This document shows, in pieces, positions 16,533 through 26,255 of a DNA stretch of 64,000 bases; within the stretch, counting starts at the first letter, position 1; each line of letters begins with the position of its first letter. This stretch comes from Roseicyclus marinus. Lineage in GTDB: Bacteria > Pseudomonadota > Alphaproteobacteria > Rhodobacterales > Rhodobacteraceae. The notes under the pieces are model-generated. The model made no database searches. It was not told the origin of the DNA and saw nothing but the letters and a program-made list of their open reading frames with translations. Location of the stretch: assembly GCF_030163795.1 (NCBI RefSeq), contig NZ_JASJOF010000002.1, forward strand, positions 124,001 through 188,000, written 5' to 3'. Made by a program: the position numbers and the translations under genes.

Positions 16533-16590
16533 CCAAATCTTGATCCGAAGCCGCGGTCTTAGCGTAAAAAAAACCCCGGACAAGATTTGG
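16533..16590 (+). promoter_or_regulatory. Long inverted repeat in the folE2 upstream region
   Basis: CCAAATCTTG (16533-16542) and CAAGATTTGG (16581-16590) are perfect 10-base inverted copies with a 38-base spacer containing a run of eight A residues. It may be a transcript hairpin or a paired operator. A weak promoter (TTGGAA, 16 bases, TATCTT) overlaps the right arm. No Zur-like palindrome is seen. Confidence 0.4.
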
Positions 16591-16650
16591 AACCTCCGTT
16601 GGGGCACCTATCTTGCAGCTTCGTGCCCGGACGGAAGAGGAACGACGAAG

Positions 16651-17742
<1,092 letters not shown>

Positions 17743-17767
17743 AGTCGCAGGGCGATACGGAAACTGA

Positions 17768-17800
17768 AAAGGGCGCCCCCGGCAACGGAGGGCGCCCTTT
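17768..17800. terminator. Bidirectional terminator between folE2 and the convergent gene
   Basis: An 11-base perfect stem AAAGGGCGCCC/GGGCGCCCTTT with an 11-base spacer. With A residues on the left and T residues on the right it serves both directions. Confidence 0.9.
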
Positions 17801-17804
17801 GTGA

Positions 17805-18155
17805 TCAGCGCTGCGGGCCGCGCCCCTGTCCGCCTGCATCCACAATCGGACCATTGTCGCGGTCGGTCCAGCCGGTGTAGCGCCCGTGCCGCGGGCCGCG
17901 CCCGTTTCCGCCCGCATCAAGGATCGGGCCGTTGTCGCTATCGGTCCATCCCGAGCGGGAGGTGATCACCGTGGTCGTCGTGGTGGTCGGCACGCATCCC
18001 GCCACCCCGGCCATGCCAAGACCCAGCGTCCCGATGCCGAACCCGCGCAGCATCATGCGGCGGTCCATGCCGTGCCGGGTCTTGATGTTGTCATCCGTCA
18101 GCGTCGCCTTGTCCGGCCCTTGGCCGTCGTCCCTGTCGTCGGTTCCGTCATTCAT
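17805..18155 (-). CDS. Exported lipoprotein with repeated GWTD-DNGPI motif
   Basis: A 116-residue protein of no named family. After an acidic N-terminus it has a twin-arginine-like RRMMLRGFGIG followed by a hydrophobic stretch ending in GVAGC, a lipobox, so it looks like a Tat-type lipoprotein. The mature part holds two near-identical units, GWTDSDNGPILDAGGNGRGP and GWTDRDNGPIVDAGGQGRGP. GGAGGA lies 7 bases before the ATG at 18155, favouring this start over the in-frame ATG at 18173, which has no ribosome site. It follows a small gene by 42 bases. Confidence 0.65.
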   Translation of the reverse strand: MNDGTDDRDDGQGPDKATLTDDNIKTRHGMDRRMMLRGFGIGTLGLGMAGVAGCVPTTTTTTVITSRSGWTDSDNGPILDAGGNGRGPRHGRYTGWTDRDNGPIVDAGGQGRGPQR

Positions 18156-18197
18156 TCCACTGTCCTCCGTCATGAATACTTGGTCTTTGTTATCGGC

Positions 18198-18383
18198 TCA
18201 GGCGTCACGATCCGTTGCGGGGCTCGCGTCGCTCTCGCTGGAACGCGCGGGGGCCGCATCCGCATCGGTGTGGACATGCGCGTCGGCATCGGTGCCCGGT
18301 GGCCCGCCCGCGGGGCCGCCGCGGCGCTGGTATGTGGCAATGTCGCTGTCGGACAAGGTCTTCTTCGGCTTGGTATCGCCCAT
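18198..18383 (-). CDS. Small low-complexity acidic protein, 61 aa
   Basis: A 61-residue protein starting MGDTKPKKTLSDSDIATYQRR and continuing with a Gly/Pro-rich stretch and a tail rich in Asp, Ala and Ser with histidines (DADAHVHTDADA). It is probably disordered. An AGGAA sequence stands 7-11 bases before the ATG at 18383. It is upstream of, and in the same direction as, the GWTD-repeat lipoprotein, so the two may form an operon. Function unknown. Confidence 0.5.
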   Translation of the reverse strand: MGDTKPKKTLSDSDIATYQRRGGPAGGPPGTDADAHVHTDADAAPARSSESDASPATDRDA

Positions 18384-18549
18384 GCACGTGTTCCTGTCTG
18401 GCTGTGCCGACCGACCGGCCGCCACTGGCTTGATCGGGCTTCACCAAAGCGCCCGGGGACTCTCTTTTGTCTACGGCGAACGTTGCACAAGCCACGGCGG
18501 TGTTTCAACGATTTCCTTCTCGGCTCGGCAAGATAGCAGGGCGCTTTGC

Positions 18550-18579
18550 TTGACAGCACAAGTCGGGCGCGCCAACGCT
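18550..18579 (+). promoter_or_regulatory. Possible promoter close to the trkH start
   Basis: A perfect TTGACA box (18550-18555) lies 37 bases before the trkH ATG. A -10 box at normal spacing (near AACGCT, 18574-18579) would start RNA almost at the ATG, and no ribosome binding site is visible, which suggests a leaderless or near-leaderless message. Confidence 0.4.
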
Positions 18580-18586
18580 CCGCCTC

Positions 18587-20035
18587 ATGCTCGACCTGCG
18601 CCCCGTCGGATATGTGCTTGGCCTCCTGACCATCGTGATGGGGGTGGCGATGCTGTTCCCGATGGCGCTGGACCTGGCCGATGGCAACCGCAACTGGCAG
18701 GCCTTCGCGGTGTCGGCGGCCGTGGCCATCGCGCTTGGGGGCAGCGTCGCGCTGGCTTCGGCCAATTTCGACCTGCGCCAGATGAGCGTGCGCGAGGCCT
18801 TCCTCTTGACCACCTCGACATGGGTGGTGTTGCCCATGGTGGGCGCCATCCCGCTGATGCTGGGCGAACCCGACGTTTCGCTCACCGATGCCTATTTCGA
18901 GGCGGTGTCGGGCATGACCACGACCGGGGCCACGGTCTTTCCCGGCCTCGATGACCTGCCGCGCGGCGTGAATCTCTGGCGTGGCATCCTGCAATGGCTG
19001 GGCGGCCTCGGGATCGTGATCGTGGCGCTATTGTTCCTGCCCGTCATGCGGGTCGGCGGGATGCAATTCTTCCGCTCCGAAGGCTTCGATACGCTGGGCA
19101 AGGTGCTGCCGCGCACCATCGACATCTCGCGCGGGCTGATCCAGGCCTATGTCGTGCTGACCTTGGCCTGTGCGCTGACCTATGGCGCGCTCGGGATGAC
19201 CTGGTACGAGGCGACGGTCCATTCGCTCACCACGTTGTCGACCGGCGGGTTTTCCACCACGGACGGAAGCTTTGCGACCTTCGCGGGCCCCCTCGAATAT
19301 GCCGCCGTCGTCTTCATGATCTTGGCCTCGGTGCCCTTCATCCGCTTCATCCAGTTCGCGAACGGCAACCGGAGAGCGCTCTTTCGCGACGTGCAGGTGC
19401 GGGCCTTCCTGCGCTGGATGGCCTATGCGATCGTCACGCTGACGCTCTGGCAGATCGTGGTGTTGGACTATCCGGTGGAACCGGCCCTGCGGGAAAGCAC
19501 CTTCAATCTCGTCACGATCTGGTCCGGGACGGGCTATTCCAGCACCGATGTCACCGCATGGGGCAGCTTTGCCTTCGGGATCCTGTTCATCGCCGGGCTG
19601 ATCGGGGGATGCACCGCCTCGACCGGCTGTTCGGTCAAGGTGTTCCGCTACCTCGTGCTGAAGGAGGCGCTGGTCAGCCAGCTGCGCCTCCTCGTCAGCC
19701 CGCGCACGGTGACGGTGCCGCGTCTGGACGGGCGTCCGATCGAACGGGACGTGATCGATTCGGTCATGACCTTTACCGTCTTGTTCTTCCTCACGATGGG
19801 CATTGTCGCCGTGGCGCTGTCACTGACCGGGATGGCGACGCAGACGGCGATCACGGCAGCCTGGACTTCGGTTGCGAATATCGGCCCCGCCTTCGGGCCC
19901 GAGGTCGGCCCCACAGGGGCGATGAACGCGTTCCCGACCTCGGCCAAATGGATCATGATCTTCGCGATGCTGATCGGGCGGTTGGAGCTTCTGGCGGTCT
20001 TCGTGCTGTTCACCGCCGCCTTCTGGCGCGGGTGA
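18587..20035 (+). CDS. trkH: Trk-type potassium transport membrane subunit
   Basis: A 482-residue inner-membrane protein with about ten to twelve helices and four pore-loop repeats, including EAVSGMTTTGATVF, SLTTLSTGGFSTTDGS, VTIWSGTGYSSTD and SVANIGPAFG. These carry the selectivity-filter glycines of TrkH/KtrB potassium channels, and the length matches TrkH. The partner TrkA (NAD-binding) is not in the window. The protein starts directly with the family-typical LDLRPVGYVLG. No ribosome site is seen ahead of the ATG. The gene ends 7 bases from the end of the convergent flavoprotein gene. Confidence 0.95.
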   Translation: MLDLRPVGYVLGLLTIVMGVAMLFPMALDLADGNRNWQAFAVSAAVAIALGGSVALASANFDLRQMSVREAFLLTTSTWVVLPMVGAIPLMLGEPDVSLTDAYFEAVSGMTTTGATVFPGLDDLPRGVNLWRGILQWLGGLGIVIVALLFLPVMRVGGMQFFRSEGFDTLGKVLPRTIDISRGLIQAYVVLTLACALTYGALGMTWYEATVHSLTTLSTGGFSTTDGSFATFAGPLEYAAVVFMILASVPFIRFIQFANGNRRALFRDVQVRAFLRWMAYAIVTLTLWQIVVLDYPVEPALRESTFNLVTIWSGTGYSSTDVTAWGSFAFGILFIAGLIGGCTASTGCSVKVFRYLVLKEALVSQLRLLVSPRTVTVPRLDGRPIERDVIDSVMTFTVLFFLTMGIVAVALSLTGMATQTAITAAWTSVANIGPAFGPEVGPTGAMNAFPTSAKWIMIFAMLIGRLELLAVFVLFTAAFWRG

Positions 20036-20042
20036 TGCGCGC

Positions 20043-21239
20043 TCAGGCGGCCGCGATGGCGCGTCCCGCCGCCACGCCCGAGGCCCAAGCCCATTGGAAA
20101 TTGTAGCCGCCCAGCCAGCCGGTCACATCCAACGCCTCACCGATGATGTAGAGCCGCGGGGCAAGACGGGATTCGAGCGTGCCCGAACTGATCTTGTCGG
20201 TCGCAACCCCCCCGAGCGTCACCTCTGCCGTCCGGTATCCTTCGGAAGAGGTCGGGGCGAGGGTCCAGGTCTCCAGCCTTTCGGCCAACTGACGCAGCGC
20301 GGTATCGGATTGATCGGCCAGATTGCCCGAAAGCCCCCATGCCTCGACAATATGGCGCGCCAGCGCCTTGGGCAGAGTCTCGGACAGGATCGTGCCCAGC
20401 GCCCTGCCCCCGGCTTCGGCACGACGGGCGCGCAGGTGATCGAACACGTCGAGATCCGGGCACAGGCGCAACGCGATCCGGTCGCCCTCTCGCCAATAGC
20501 TTGAAATCTGCAAGATCGCAGGCCCCGACAAGCCGCGATGGGTGAACAGCACCGCCTCCTCGAAGGCCGCGCCATTGCAGCTGACGGCCGCCTCGACCGA
20601 ACTGCCCGAAAGCCCCGCGAAAACCGTCTTCTGGGCCTCGTCGAAGGTCAGCGGCACAAGCGCGGGCCGCGTTTCGGTGATCTTGTGACCAAAGCTTTCG
20701 GCGATCCGGTAGGCCAGACCAGTCGCCCCCATCTTGGGGATCGACTTGCCGCCCGTGGCCAGTACGAGATGCTCCGCACTGACCCGGCACGCCCGCCCCT
20801 CCCGCGTCAGGTCGACATGAAAACGCCCGTCGCGCTGCGCGACATCCCCGATCTCCGTCTGGAGCCATAGATCGGCCCCCGCCCGGTCCATCTCCGCGCG
20901 GAGCATGGCGATGATGTCCTTGGCGGACCGATCGCAAAACAATTGCCCCAGCGTCTTTTCATGCCACGCGATGCCATGCCGCGTGACCAGATCGAGAAAG
21001 TCGAAAGGGCTGTAGCGGCTGAGGGCGGATTTGCAGAAATGGGGATTTTCCGACAGGAAATTCGCAGGTTCGGTGTTGAGATTGGTGAAATTGCAGCGCC
21101 CGCCGCCGGAGATGCGGATCTTTTCGCCCGGCGCCCTTGCGTGGTCGACGACAAGCGTTCCGGGACCCGAATGAGCCGCGCACATCATCCCCGCCGCACC
21201 CGCGCCGAGGATCAGGGTTCTGACGTGATGGACGGACAT
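20043..21239 (-). CDS. BaiN/HI0933-family FAD flavoprotein
   Basis: A 398-residue NAD(P)/FAD-dependent oxidoreductase of the HI0933/YhiN family. The dinucleotide-binding motif LILGAGAAGMMCA opens the protein, followed by the very conserved GEKIRISGGGRCNFTN segment, LVLATGGKSIPKMGATG in the middle and the closing VTGWLGGYNFQWAWASG with a second FAD contact. Members reduce steroid-like or unknown substrates; the physiological substrate is unknown in most bacteria. The gene is monocistronic as far as the sequence shows. Confidence 0.9.
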   Translation of the reverse strand: MSVHHVRTLILGAGAAGMMCAAHSGPGTLVVDHARAPGEKIRISGGGRCNFTNLNTEPANFLSENPHFCKSALSRYSPFDFLDLVTRHGIAWHEKTLGQLFCDRSAKDIIAMLRAEMDRAGADLWLQTEIGDVAQRDGRFHVDLTREGRACRVSAEHLVLATGGKSIPKMGATGLAYRIAESFGHKITETRPALVPLTFDEAQKTVFAGLSGSSVEAAVSCNGAAFEEAVLFTHRGLSGPAILQISSYWREGDRIALRLCPDLDVFDHLRARRAEAGGRALGTILSETLPKALARHIVEAWGLSGNLADQSDTALRQLAERLETWTLAPTSSEGYRTAEVTLGGVATDKISSGTLESRLAPRLYIIGEALDVTGWLGGYNFQWAWASGVAAGRAIAAA

Positions 21240-21362
21240 CGGGACCGATCAGGAGTTGCACAGGGCCCACCGCCGCCCGGGCGCGCGCCGCGCAGCGCCC
21301 ATGGCGGGGTTCGACCCGGCTGGATTGCGGGGTGCCGGTGGCGCCTGCGGGAGCCTCCGGCG

Positions 21363-21385
21363 GGAGTTTTCGGGCCAAGATGAAG
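21363..21385 (+). repeat. Dispersed 23-base intergenic repeat, copy 2
   Basis: An exact 23-base match to 4475-4497 (minus strand). It is preceded by CCTCCGGCGGGAG, a short stem followed by TTTT. It sits between two leftward genes, so here its orientation is opposite to transcription, unlike copy 1. Confidence 0.7.
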
Positions 21386-21396
21386 CCGGGCAGCGG

Positions 21397-22026
21397 TCAA
21401 TCGGGGAAGTTCCGGCTGTCCTTGATCTGGTCCCACGCCCAGACGACCTCTTGCAGACGTTCTTCATCGGAGCGGTCGCCGCCGTTCATGTCGGGATGAA
21501 GGATCTTGATCAGGGCCTTGTAGCTCTTGCGGATCTCGGCCTTGGTCCAGTTGTCGCGGGCCTCGAGGATCTCGATCGCCTTGCGTTCGGTGGGCGGCAG
21601 CTTGCGTCCCGCGCCATTGCCGCGGCCGGGATTGCGCGTGGCGTTGCCGCCCAGCACCTGGTGGGCATCATCAACCCCAAGCCGGGCCCAGGCGCGTTCC
21701 TCGACCGTTTTCTTGAAGGGTTTCGTGGGCCGGTCCCAGACGCGGTCGCGGTCGAGCTGGGCTTCCATCTCGGCCTCGGTCGTGCCTTCGAAGAAGTTCC
21801 ACTTGAGATTGTACTCGCGCACATGCTCGCGGCAAAACCACTTGTATTCCTCGAGATTGTCCGGGCTCTTGGGCGCGCGGTACTGGCCGACCTCCTCGCA
21901 ACCCTCGACCTCGCAGACGCGCTGCGAGGTTTCGAAGGCCCCCGACATGCCGCGCCGACCCGAGCGGCGCTTCTTCTTGTCGGTGGACACGCGGAGGTCG
22001 AAATTGAACGGGTCCTTGTCGGGCAT
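21397..22026 (-). CDS. J-domain (DnaJ-like) protein
   Basis: A 209-residue cytoplasmic protein with the J-domain at its C-terminus rather than at the front: residues about 150-205 contain RKSYKALIKILHPDMNGGD with the HPD tripeptide that activates Hsp70 ATPase. The N-terminal part has a possible zinc site CEVEGCEEV ... WFCREHV. This architecture is frequent in Rhodobacterales and is separate from canonical DnaJ. The start at 22026 (MPDKDPFNFDLRVS) follows a GGGGAGC ribosome site. It is divergent from bolA, with 85 bases between the starts. Confidence 0.88.
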   Translation of the reverse strand: MPDKDPFNFDLRVSTDKKKRRSGRRGMSGAFETSQRVCEVEGCEEVGQYRAPKSPDNLEEYKWFCREHVREYNLKWNFFEGTTEAEMEAQLDRDRVWDRPTKPFKKTVEERAWARLGVDDAHQVLGGNATRNPGRGNGAGRKLPPTERKAIEILEARDNWTKAEIRKSYKALIKILHPDMNGGDRSDEERLQEVVWAWDQIKDSRNFPD

Positions 22027-22111
22027 CGCGCTCCCCTTTTCGACTCGGAAGCGGGAGTTTAGGGTTTTGGACGGCAAGGTGAAGGGCCCCGGGCGGGAAA
22101 AGGCGAAAAAC

Positions 22112-22369
22112 ATGACACGGACCGAACGGATCGAGGCGCGATTGCGCGAAAGCTTCCAGCCCCGCGTGCTGGAGGTGATCGACGAAAGCGAGCGTCACCG
22201 GGGCCACGCGGGCTATCAGGATGGCGGGGAGAGCCATTTCAAGGTGACGATCGCCGCCGATGCCTTTGCCGGCATGAGCCGGATCGCGCGGCACCGGGCC
22301 GTCCACGCGGCACTGGGGCACGACCTCGTGTCCGAGATCCACGCCCTCGGCCTGACGATCAGCGACTAG
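22112..22369 (+). CDS. bolA: BolA-family protein
   Basis: An 85-residue class II KH-like protein. The pattern ESHFKVTIAADAFAGMSRIARHRAVHAAL is the BolA signature, with the conserved helix-turn histidines that can bind an iron-sulfur cluster together with a monothiol glutaredoxin. Known roles are in iron handling and stress morphology. The last 11 bases overlap the 3' end of the convergent DUF4177 gene, so the two messages are antisense at their ends. Confidence 0.92.
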   Translation: MTRTERIEARLRESFQPRVLEVIDESERHRGHAGYQDGGESHFKVTIAADAFAGMSRIARHRAVHAALGHDLVSEIHALGLTISD

Positions 22370-22754
22370 TCTTGGGGTCGCGCTCCGCGCGATCCTCCTC
22401 GTCGGCGAGCGCGAAGAGATTGGCCAGATCGGCCTCTTCCGCGTCATCGGCCTCCTCCGCCACGGGCGGCGGCACGGGCGTGTTGCGCGCAGCGACCTCG
22501 GCCGCGGGCATGACCGCCTCCTCGGGCAAGGCGCGCTGGAACACCAGCAGCGTGCGATAGGTCGTCGCGCGGGAGGTCAGGCCGCGGCGCACTTCTTCGG
22601 GCAAGATGTCGGCGCGCAGATAGGTCCATCCCTCGGCGCCCATCGCGTTCAGCACATCCTCCAGCGTGGCGGCGAAATTCTCGGGTCCCTTGAGACCCTT
22701 GTGCTTCGTGGCACGATGCGGGGCGGGAACGAGCCTGTATTCGTAACGGGGCAT
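22359..22754 (-). CDS. DUF4177-domain protein
   Basis: A 131-residue protein. The first 70 residues (MPRYEYRLVPAPHR ... VLNAMGAEGWTYLRADIL) match DUF4177, a small alpha/beta domain of unknown function in which the NxxGxEGW segment is typical. The C-terminal third is acidic and low in complexity (PPPVAEEADDAEEADLANLF), probably disordered. The start at 22754 is chosen because it begins at the domain. Its 3' end overlaps bolA. Confidence 0.68.
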   Translation of the reverse strand: MPRYEYRLVPAPHRATKHKGLKGPENFAATLEDVLNAMGAEGWTYLRADILPEEVRRGLTSRATTYRTLLVFQRALPEEAVMPAAEVAARNTPVPPPVAEEADDAEEADLANLFALADEEDRAERDPKTSR

Positions 22755-22881
22755 GGCGGATCCTTGCTGGCGTGATGCGGTGTAACGCCGGGAGCGGCGG
22801 ACGGGCAAGGCTGCAATCGACCGACTTAAGCTGGGGAAAGCCCGCCACCGCACCCGGGCACCGCCGTTGCGGCGCTCATCG

Positions 22882-23742
22882 TCAGCGCGACGCGGCCACC
22901 TGTGTGGCAGGCCGGACCGGGCGCGGCTGCGGGCGCAGCGCCATTCGCTCGGTCGGGTCCAACCGGGGCTCCGGGCGCAGGACGGGCCGAACCTGCGCGC
23001 GGCAATACTCCTGAATCCGCACCCAGTTGCGCATATCCTCCCGCTTGCGCGTCGAATGGAAGGGACCCCAATCCGCCGCGACGCCGCGCATGCCTTCGGC
23101 GATCACACCGTCGCGGGGCACGGTGGCCGCCATGATCCGGATGCCGCAACGCAGGTTCGCGGGCCCGTCCAGCAGGGCTTCGCCCGTGCCAACCTGACAG
23201 TTGCGCCATTGCGCGGTCCCGGGCGCGATCTGCACCAGTCCGAACCAGCGCCCGTCACCGCCCACCGCGTCCGGGTCATGGGTGCTCTCATGCCAGGCCA
23301 GCGTCGAGACGAGGCCCGCCCAAAAGGCGGCCCGCTGTTCTGCATCGGCGGTCGGATAGGCCGGGCACCACTGCGCGATATCGCGCGGGACCACATCCAA
23401 CAAAGGCGCGCCCGGTCCGCGCAAGGCGGCCATGACAGCCGCGCTCCAGCGGGGACCGCGCGGATGCGTGTCCCAGCGCAGGCGCGGCACGTCCCACGTG
23501 TCACGCAGCCGCGGGCGCAGGCTGCGGTCGGGGGCAAGGGCGCTGGGGCCAAGCGGCGTTTCGATCGGGCGCGGACGGGGCATCGTGCGGGGCAGATCCG
23601 AGGGCTGAAACTGCATCTGCGCCAGGGTCGGCGGCCGGCCGCTACCGGGGGATGACGCTGCGCCCTGTGCCGCGACCGGAGCCGCGCACCAAAGGCCGAA
23701 CAAGGCCAATCCGGCACCGAACAAGACGCCCAACCGCGTCAT
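22882..23742 (-). CDS. Exported lysozyme-fold (SLT-like) protein, paralogue A
   Basis: A 286-residue protein with a signal peptide (MTRLGVLFGAGLALFGLWCAAPVAAQGA), a Pro/Arg-rich linker, and a lysozyme-like domain at about 110-245. The catalytic glutamate is probable in LAWHESTHDPDAVGGDGRWFGL, matching the ES...GLxQI pattern of soluble lytic transglycosylases; VQIAPGTA follows. It would act on peptidoglycan in the periplasm. The next gene upstream encodes a shorter homologue, so the pair arose by tandem duplication. The N- and C-terminal extensions are unique to this copy. Confidence 0.78.
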   Translation of the reverse strand: MTRLGVLFGAGLALFGLWCAAPVAAQGAASSPGSGRPPTLAQMQFQPSDLPRTMPRPRPIETPLGPSALAPDRSLRPRLRDTWDVPRLRWDTHPRGPRWSAAVMAALRGPGAPLLDVVPRDIAQWCPAYPTADAEQRAAFWAGLVSTLAWHESTHDPDAVGGDGRWFGLVQIAPGTAQWRNCQVGTGEALLDGPANLRCGIRIMAATVPRDGVIAEGMRGVAADWGPFHSTRKREDMRNWVRIQEYCRAQVRPVLRPEPRLDPTERMALRPQPRPVRPATQVAASR

Positions 23743-23832
23743 GCGTCTCCTCCCCAGGCAGCGCATCGCCGCAGATTGCCTGCGCGCGCTGCGTCTTGCA
23801 AGGGAAACGGTGGGGCCGTCGACGCAGAGCTG

Positions 23833-24423
23833 TCAGCCTTGGCAATAGGCCTGTTGGCTGACCCAGTTCCGGATCTCTTCGCGCTTGGACGCCTGGCTGG
23901 GATGGAAGGGGCCCCAATCGGCGGCAACACCGCGGGTGCCTTCCGAGATCACGCCATCGCGGGGAACGGTCGTGGCCCAGATCCGGAGCGCGCAGCTCAC
24001 GTTCGCGCCACCATCGAGCAGGGCGTCGCCGCTGGTCGCGTTGCAGCCATAGTGCCGCGCAGTCGCCGGGCTGATCTGCACCAGGCCGAACCAACGCCCG
24101 CCGCCGCCTACGGCAACCTCGTTCCAAGTGCTTTCGTATCGCGCCAGCGCCGAGAGCAGGCCAAGCCAGAAGGCGGCGCGCTCTTCCTCGGTCGCGTCGG
24201 GATAGCCGGGGCACCAGGTCTCGACATCGGCCGGAACGATATGGGGCAGGATCGATGCGTGGCTGTCCAGAGCGGCGAAGCCTTCCGCCTCCCATGCCTG
24301 CGATTGCGGGACGTGGTCCCACGCCATCACGGTGGTCTCGAGCGGGCGATCCGACGAAATCGCCCCGCAAGACGACATCAGGAGACCAAGACCGGCAAGG
24401 GCGGCGAAGCGGAAGGGGGTCAT
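23833..24423 (-). CDS. Lysozyme-fold (SLT-like) lipoprotein, paralogue B
   Basis: A 196-residue protein whose N-terminus (MTPFRFAALAGLGLLMSSCGAIS) has a lipobox at LMSSC, so it is probably anchored to a membrane. The domain parallels paralogue A segment by segment: ARYESTWNEVAVGGGGRWFGLVQI, DALLDGGANVSCALRIWATTVPRDGVISEG, and GVAADWGPFHPS. The acidic residue of YES is the presumed catalytic glutamate. The start follows the signal sequence. The spacing of 90 bases to paralogue A suggests one transcript. Confidence 0.78.
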   Translation of the reverse strand: MTPFRFAALAGLGLLMSSCGAISSDRPLETTVMAWDHVPQSQAWEAEGFAALDSHASILPHIVPADVETWCPGYPDATEEERAAFWLGLLSALARYESTWNEVAVGGGGRWFGLVQISPATARHYGCNATSGDALLDGGANVSCALRIWATTVPRDGVISEGTRGVAADWGPFHPSQASKREEIRNWVSQQAYCQG

Positions 24424-24604
24424 GCTGGGCAAACTTGTGCTGTTGAAGATGGCGCTCTGTGGCGGCGATCCTCCTCCGCTGGCAAGCGTCCCGTCCCGGC
24501 AGCGGCGATTTCGGCGGTCAACCGCCGATGATCGCACGGCGGCGGGCCTTGCCCCGCTGCCCGGGCTGACCTAAACGCAAAGCGCACGGCTGACGGAGGC
24601 GCAG

Positions 24605-26119
24605 ATGCTCGACCTGACCTATCAGACCCCGAAACCCAAGGTGATCGCGGGCGCGAAACACGATTGGGAACTGGTGATCGGCATGGAGGTTCATGCCCAG
24701 GTCGCGTCGAAATCCAAGCTCTTTTCCGGGGCCTCGACGCTCTTCGGGGCGGAGCCCAATTCCAACGTGGCCTTCGTCGACGCGGGAATGCCCGGCATGT
24801 TGCCCGTCATCAACGATTTCTGCGTTGCACAGGCCGTGCGGACCGGATTGGGGCTGAAGGCGGCGATCAACCTGCGCTCGGCCTTCGACCGCAAGAATTA
24901 TTTCTACCCCGACCTGCCGCAGGGCTACCAGATTTCGCAGCTCTACCACCCGATCGTGGGCGAAGGTGAAGTGCTGGTCGAGATGGGCGATGGCACCGCG
25001 CGGATCGTGCGGATCGAGCGCATCCATCTCGAACAAGATGCCGGCAAGTCGATCCATGACATGGACCCGGCGCTGTCCTTCGTCGATCTGAACCGCACGG
25101 GCGTGGCGCTGATGGAGATCGTCAGCCGCCCCGACATCCGCGGCCCCGAGGAAGCGGCGGCTTACGTCGCGAAGCTCCGTCAGATCATGCTTTATCTCGG
25201 CACCTGCGACGGCAACATGCAAAACGGCAACCTGCGCGCGGATGTGAACGTTTCGGTCTGTCGCCCCGGCGCCTACGAGCGCTATCAGGAAACGCAGGAT
25301 TTCAGCCATCTTGGCACGCGCTGCGAGATCAAGAACATGAACTCGCTGCGCTTCATCCAGGCCGCCATCGATTACGAGGCGCGGCGTCAGATCGCCATCC
25401 TCGAGGCGGGCGGCACGATCGATCAAGAAACCCGGCTCTACGATCCCGACAAGGGTGAAACGCGGTCGATGCGTTCCAAGGAAGAGGCGCATGATTACCG
25501 CTATTTCCCCGACCCCGACCTGTTGCCGCTCGAGATCGAGCAGGCCTGGGTCGACGAGATCGCGGCCAATCTGCCCGAATTGCCCGACGCGAAAAAAGCG
25601 CGCTTCATCGGCGACTACGGCCTTTCGGATTACGACGCGAGCGTGTTGACCGCCGATCTGGACGCGGCGCAGTATTTCGAGGTCGTGGTGGCCGAAGCCG
25701 GCGACGGCAAGATGGCGGCGAACTGGGTCATAAACGAATTGTTCGGCCGCCTGAAAAAGGACGAGGCCGACATCACCGCCAGCCCCGTCAGCCCCGCACA
25801 GCTTGCCGGGGTCATCCGCCTGATCAAATCCGGCGATATTTCGGGCAAAATCGCCAAGGACCTGTTCGAGATCGTCTATACCGAAGGCGGCGATCCGGCG
25901 CAGATCGTCGAGGCGCGCGGGATGAAGCAGGTGACCGACACCGGCGCGATCGAAGCCGCCGTTGACCAGATCATCGCCGAGAACCCGGCGCATGTAGAAA
26001 AGGCCAAACAGAACCCCAAGCTGGCGGGCTGGTTCGTGGGCCAGGTGATGAAGGCCACGGGCGGCAAGGCGAACCCCGCCACCGTCAACGAATTGGTAAC
26101 GGCCAAGCTCGGTCTGTAA
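24605..26119 (+). CDS. gatB: Aspartyl/glutamyl-tRNA amidotransferase subunit B
   Basis: A 504-residue subunit of the GatCAB complex, which converts Glu-tRNA(Gln) and Asp-tRNA(Asn) to the amidated forms. GatB holds the kinase site: [33 protein letters not shown], and [12 protein letters not shown] are the cradle-domain signatures; the C-terminal YqeY domain (about 410-504) contacts tRNA. GatA and GatC are not adjacent, as is common in alphaproteobacteria. Its presence implies that the organism lacks, or does not rely on, glutaminyl-tRNA synthetase. Confidence 0.98.
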   Translation: MLDLTYQTPKPKVIAGAKHDWELVIGMEVHAQVASKSKLFSGASTLFGAEPNSNVAFVDAGMPGMLPVINDFCVAQAVRTGLGLKAAINLRSAFDRKNYFYPDLPQGYQISQLYHPIVGEGEVLVEMGDGTARIVRIERIHLEQDAGKSIHDMDPALSFVDLNRTGVALMEIVSRPDIRGPEEAAAYVAKLRQIMLYLGTCDGNMQNGNLRADVNVSVCRPGAYERYQETQDFSHLGTRCEIKNMNSLRFIQAAIDYEARRQIAILEAGGTIDQETRLYDPDKGETRSMRSKEEAHDYRYFPDPDLLPLEIEQAWVDEIAANLPELPDAKKARFIGDYGLSDYDASVLTADLDAAQYFEVVVAEAGDGKMAANWVINELFGRLKKDEADITASPVSPAQLAGVIRLIKSGDISGKIAKDLFEIVYTEGGDPAQIVEARGMKQVTDTGAIEAAVDQIIAENPAHVEKAKQNPKLAGWFVGQVMKATGGKANPATVNELVTAKLGL

Positions 26120-26255
26120 ACCTTTCGGTAACGGGTGAGGCCGTTCTGTTAACTCCGTGGCAAGCTTTGGCCTGTCACGGAGCTGTCGCAGCGCCTTAAC
26201 CCGGATGTCGCGGGACCTGCGTAAAACACCCCCAGATGTGGCAGGGGTGATCGGC

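Noticed and set aside
16507-16650. Zur box or folate riboswitch before folE2
   Set aside because: No Zur-type palindrome and none of the THF riboswitch features I could check are present; only the long inverted repeat is.
26120-26255. CtrA-like site after gatB
   Set aside because: Two TTAA tetramers occur but far from N7 spacing, so they do not form a site.
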